A stretch of DNA of 9,775 nucleotides, taken from contig JAEYRC010000235.1 in assembly GCA_023409675.1 (NCBI GenBank), positions 1 to 9,775 on the forward strand, given 5' to 3'. The DNA comes from Bacteroidota bacterium (GTDB lineage Bacteria > Bacteroidota > Bacteroidia > Chitinophagales > Chitinophagaceae). The position numbers and the translations under genes are program-made. The notes beneath the pieces were generated by a model that was not told where the DNA came from, searched no databases, and saw only the letters and a list, made by a program, of their open reading frames with translations. Shown piece by piece: positions 7,554-9,775 of this stretch (position 1 is the stretch's first letter; every line of letters starts with the position of its first letter).

Positions 7554-7662
7554 GTCATTTTTCATAGCCCCAAACTGAAATTTTTTCAGGCAAAATGGGA
7601 ATGGTACAGCGCTTGAGTATTGTATTCTAAAAATTGTCTAACCATTAATAAGGAGGTTAATC
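7554..7662 (+). promoter_or_regulatory. hsp20 upstream region with strong ribosome binding site
   Basis: This 109-base stretch must hold the hsp20 promoter, because a terminator lies just before it. It contains a short palindrome, CTGAAA-TTT-TTTCAG (7575-7589), TTCTA (7625-7629), AACC (7640-7643) and the 12-base AAGGAGGTTAAT (7650-7661), with AGGAGG 6 bases before the ATG. No CIRCE element (TTAGCACTC-N9-GAGTGCTAA) is present, so HrcA control is not supported. No convincing -33/-7 pair could be assigned. Confidence 0.55.
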
Positions 7663-8106
7663 ATGTCACTGATCAAAAGAAACACCATGAATTTTCCGGC
7701 GTTGTTCGACGACTTTATTGGCCGCGAACTTTTTAACTGGGGCAATGGAAACTTCTCTGCTACCAGCACAACCGTTCCTTCCGTGAACATCCGCGAAACC
7801 AATGACAGCTTTGAAGTTGAAATGGCCGTTCCGGGCATGGATAAAAAGGATTTTTCCATTCAACTGGAAGGCAATACGCTCACAATCTCTTCTGCGAAGC
7901 AGTCATCACAGGAAACAAAAGAGGGTGAAAATTACACCCGCAGAGAATTCAGTTATCAGTCGTTCCAGCGCAGCTTCGATCTTCCCCGCGATGTAGTTGA
8001 AGCGGAAAATATCGCGGCGCGCTATGAAAACGGATTGTTGCAGCTTACCATACCCAAGAAAGAAGAGGTAAAAAAGAAAGGTCCGCGAATGATAGAAATA
8101 GGTTAA
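7663..8106 (+). CDS. Hsp20 family small heat-shock protein
   Basis: A 147-residue cytoplasmic holdase chaperone that binds unfolding proteins without ATP and passes them to Hsp70/ClpB. The N-terminal arm (1-36) is rich in Phe and Asn. The alpha-crystallin domain covers about 37-135, with VNIRETNDSFEVEMAVPGM (41-59), LEGNTLTIS (68-76), FQRSFDLP (101-108) and the signature ENGLLQLTIPKKE (122-134). The C-terminal tail carries the I-x-I oligomerisation motif as I144-E-I146, just before the final Gly. Length and order are standard for bacterial Hsp20. ATG 7663 was chosen because AGGAGG lies 6 bases upstream; an in-frame ATG at codon 9 lacks such a site. The gene stands between two terminators, so it is probably transcribed alone. 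Confidence 0.95.
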   Translation: MSLIKRNTMNFPALFDDFIGRELFNWGNGNFSATSTTVPSVNIRETNDSFEVEMAVPGMDKKDFSIQLEGNTLTISSAKQSSQETKEGENYTRREFSYQSFQRSFDLPRDVVEAENIAARYENGLLQLTIPKKEEVKKKGPRMIEIG

Positions 8107-8131
8107 ATTAACTGTACAAGCAATTGCTCAT

Positions 8132-8157
8132 AACCGCTCTAACCGGAGCGGTTTTTT
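8132..8157 (+). terminator. Intrinsic terminator after hsp20
   Basis: AACCGCTC (8132-8139) pairs perfectly with GAGCGGTT (8146-8153) around a 6-base loop, and a run of six Ts (8152-8157) overlaps the end of the stem. It lies 25 bases after the hsp20 stop codon and is a clear rho-independent terminator. Confidence 0.92.
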
Positions 8158-8503
8158 CTTTTGTAGCCTGAATGGATAAATCAAATTTATTGAAGAAATC
8201 AAACCTCATCGTATCCCTGCGATTGGTTATGCCCATCGCCAGGGTATACCGCCCCTATCAGGCTGCTCAGTTCTATGCCCAATAGAATTACCGAACGATG
8301 AACCGAGCGTGGCAACGGATGCTCAATAGTAGCACTGGCGCTGATCTCCAAAAAAATATTCTAAAACGATGGAGACTTTTAAAGTACAATGACTTTTTTA
8401 TAAATCTGACTGCGATGCATTGACCTTGCCGTTTCACACTGAACCGCTTTACTGAGTTATCATAAAAATGGCGATAGCTTAATATTAATAAAATATTTTT
8501 TTG
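8158..8503. other. Stretch without a convincing gene between hsp20 and the katG control region
   Basis: Bases from about 8200 to 8345 have a gene-like, fairly G+C-rich composition; from about 8350 on the sequence is strongly AT-rich. On the minus strand a 53-codon frame without ATG is open from 8360 down to a stop at 8199-8201 (it contains SVHRSVILLGIELSSLIGAV). An adjacent frame continues as FDFFNKFDLSIQATK back towards the hsp20 terminator. On the plus strand a 37-codon ATG frame occupies 8172-8285. None has a ribosome site or a family I recognise; a decayed gene is possible. AATATT-N5-AATATT (8481-8497) is the only other structure seen. Confidence 0.4.
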
Positions 8504-8539
8504 ATAGAATTCATCTATGATACTATAGAATATATTGAA
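8504..8539 (+). promoter_or_regulatory. OxyR-like palindrome upstream of katG
   Basis: ATAG-N7-CTAT (8504-8518) has the spacing of one half of the OxyR consensus (ATAGntnnnanCTAT), and its inner A also fits; the inner T does not. Six bases later a second ATAG (8525-8528) begins a weaker half whose distal CTAT is replaced by TGAA. The full OxyR consensus has a 7-base spacer, so the fit is partial. It lies about 80-110 bases before the katG start, a sensible place for an activator of a peroxide-scavenging gene. No regulator gene is visible in the window. Confidence 0.4.
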
Positions 8540-8546
8540 TGTATTT

Positions 8547-8565
8547 ATTAATAAAGGAGTGTAAT
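8547..8565 (+). promoter_or_regulatory. Copy of the hsp20-type ribosome-site module in the katG leader
   Basis: ATTAATAAAGGAGTGTAAT closely matches ATTAATAAGGAGGTTAAT found just before the hsp20 start (7644-7661). Here it is not followed by a usable start codon: the katG ATG lies 51 bases further on, so the AAAGGAG cannot serve katG directly. A -7-like TAATTTTA (8562-8569) overlaps its end, so part of the module might be promoter rather than ribosome site. Confidence 0.35.
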
Positions 8566-8616
8566 TTTACGTCTGTTTAGAGAGAAAATCAGTTCATCTT
8601 ATAAAATTTTAAACGA

Positions 8617-9775
8617 ATGTCAACAACTCCTGCCGAAATTGGGAAATGCCCGTTTCACAATGGCCAGCTTAAACAGAATGTGGGCGGTGGTGGAACCAAA
8701 AACCGCGATTGGTGGCCCAATCAATTGAAATTAAATATTCTGCGTCAGCACTCACCGTTATCGAACCCGATGGGTTCGGATTTTAATTATGCTGAAGCCT
8801 TTCGTTCGCTCGACCTGGAAGCTGTTAAGAAAGATCTACATGCATTGATGACCGACTCTCAGGAGTGGTGGCCTGCCGATTTTGGGCACTACGGTGGTTT
8901 GTTTGTTCGGATGGCCTGGCACAGTGCAGGTACCTACCGGATTCATGATGGACGCGGTGGCGCCGGTGCAGGACTGCAACGTTTCGCGCCCCTGAACAGC
9001 TGGCCCGACAATGTAAGTTTAGATAAAGCCCGTCGCCTGCTGTGGCCCATCAAGAAAAAATATGGCCGTAACCTGTCATGGGCCGACCTGCTGATCCTGA
9101 CCGGAAATGTGGCGCTTGAAAGCATGGGCTTCAAAACATTCGGTTTTGCCGGTGGACGCGTGGATGCCTGGGAGCCTGATGAATCGGTTTACTGGGGATC
9201 CGAAAAAACATGGTTAGGTGGCGACCTTCGCTATGGTCATGGTTCTGAGGGTGTTCCCAAAGAGCATGGCGTTTTGGTATCCGATGATGACGCGGATGGA
9301 GAAGTGCATACCCGTGACCTTGAAAAACCGCTTGCCGCAGTTCAGATGGGGCTGATTTATGTTAACCCTGAAGGACCGGATGGCAATCCTGATCCGGTGC
9401 TGGCGGCCAAAGATATTCGCGACACCTTCGGAAGAATGGCGATGAATGATGAAGAAACCGTAGCCCTGATTGCGGGAGGACATAGTTTTGGAAAAACCCA
9501 TGGTGCAGCTCCTTCCTCTTATGTTGATAAAGAGCCCGATGCTTCCGATGTAGAGATGCAGGGACTGGGCTGGCACAACAGTTATAAATCCGGGAAGGGC
9601 CCCGATACCATTACCAGCGGTCTTGAAGTAACCTGGACCAAAACCCCCACCCAGTGGAGCAACAATTTCTTTGAAAACCTGTTTGGGTTTGAATGGGAAC
9701 TGACTAAAAGTCCGGGTGGCGCGCATCAATGGGTGGCCAAAGATGCCGAAGAAATTATCCCTGATGCGTTTGACC
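8617..9775 (+). CDS. katG: Catalase-peroxidase KatG, N-terminal part (runs off the window)
   Basis: Bifunctional haem enzyme that breaks down hydrogen peroxide and has peroxidase activity. The first 386 codons are present, against about 720-750 for the whole family. The distal haem site is R98, W101 and H102 in RMAWHSAGTYR. The covalent Trp-Tyr-Met adduct needed for catalase activity can form from W101, Y248 (GLIYVNPEG) and M274 (RMAMNDEE). The proximal haem ligand is H289 in GGHSFGKTHG, and W340 in LEVTWT is its usual partner. The motif reads HSF where HTF is more common, a mild change. An extended loop (about 203-235, rich in Asp, Glu and His) lies before LAAVQMG, as in longer KatG variants. 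No secretion signal is apparent, so it is probably cytoplasmic. The start ATG 8617 gives the expected N-terminus (MSTTPAEIGKCPFHNG) and has an AT-rich leader with no nearby Shine-Dalgarno. Confidence 0.97.
   Translation, partial: MSTTPAEIGKCPFHNGQLKQNVGGGGTKNRDWWPNQLKLNILRQHSPLSNPMGSDFNYAEAFRSLDLEAVKKDLHALMTDSQEWWPADFGHYGGLFVRMAWHSAGTYRIHDGRGGAGAGLQRFAPLNSWPDNVSLDKARRLLWPIKKKYGRNLSWADLLILTGNVALESMGFKTFGFAGGRVDAWEPDESVYWGSEKTWLGGDLRYGHGSEGVPKEHGVLVSDDDADGEVHTRDLEKPLAAVQMGLIYVNPEGPDGNPDPVLAAKDIRDTFGRMAMNDEETVALIAGGHSFGKTHGAAPSSYVDKEPDASDVEMQGLGWHNSYKSGKGPDTITSGLEVTWTKTPTQWSNNFFENLFGFEWELTKSPGGAHQWVAKDAEEIIPDAFD

Noticed and set aside
7554..7662. CIRCE/HrcA control of hsp20
   Set aside because: No TTAGCACTC or GAGTGCTAA-like inverted repeat is present upstream.
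8172..8285. 37-codon plus-strand frame after the hsp20 terminator
   Set aside because: No ribosome site, no recognisable similarity, and it starts just past a terminator with no promoter evident.
8480..8497. PerR/Fur-like box in the AT-rich katG upstream region
   Set aside because: The AATATT repeats resemble such boxes only as any AT-rich DNA would; the palindrome spacing does not fit well.
9214..9729. Minus-strand 171-residue frame at the window end
   Set aside because: It is antisense to katG, whose haem and adduct residues are all in the + frame. It only appears prominent because katG has no stop within the window.

Overview
The window looks like a chromosomal segment from a Bacteroidota bacterium. 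This is inferred from protein style (TreZ/TreY, a Zn-dehydrogenase paired with a tail-anchored protein, KatG), moderate G+C in genes with AT-rich control regions, and several starts that lack a Shine-Dalgarno sequence. No rRNA, tRNA, CRISPR array, insertion sequence or phage gene was seen. All recognised genes are on the + strand.

Layout. At 1-1054 is the end of a LolCDE/MacB-type ABC system: the 3' end of an FtsX-fold permease, then a LolD-like ATPase one base downstream. At 1129-5672 is a tight two-gene trehalose module, treZ then treY with a 2-base gap, which makes trehalose from maltodextrin or glycogen chains. At 5813-7463 is a zinc- and NAD-dependent dehydrogenase (formaldehyde-dehydrogenase-like), followed 10 bases later by a 162-residue protein of unknown function with one C-terminal membrane anchor. 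A strong intrinsic terminator follows. At 7663-8106 is a monocistronic Hsp20 small heat-shock protein with its own terminator. A 510-base gap with no convincing gene leads to katG (8617 to the window end), the N-terminal half of a catalase-peroxidase.

Taken together, everything from treZ to katG fits stress protection: compatible solute synthesis, aldehyde/alcohol redox, protein holding and peroxide removal. The dehydrogenase and hsp20 genes share an identical 12-base ribosome-binding module (AAGGAGGTTAAT) plus matched upstream spacing, and a close variant lies in the katG leader. An ATAG-N7-CTAT palindrome upstream of katG resembles an OxyR site. I see no clearly new defence or mobile system. 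The least understood items are the tail-anchored protein, the shared 5' module and the katG control region.
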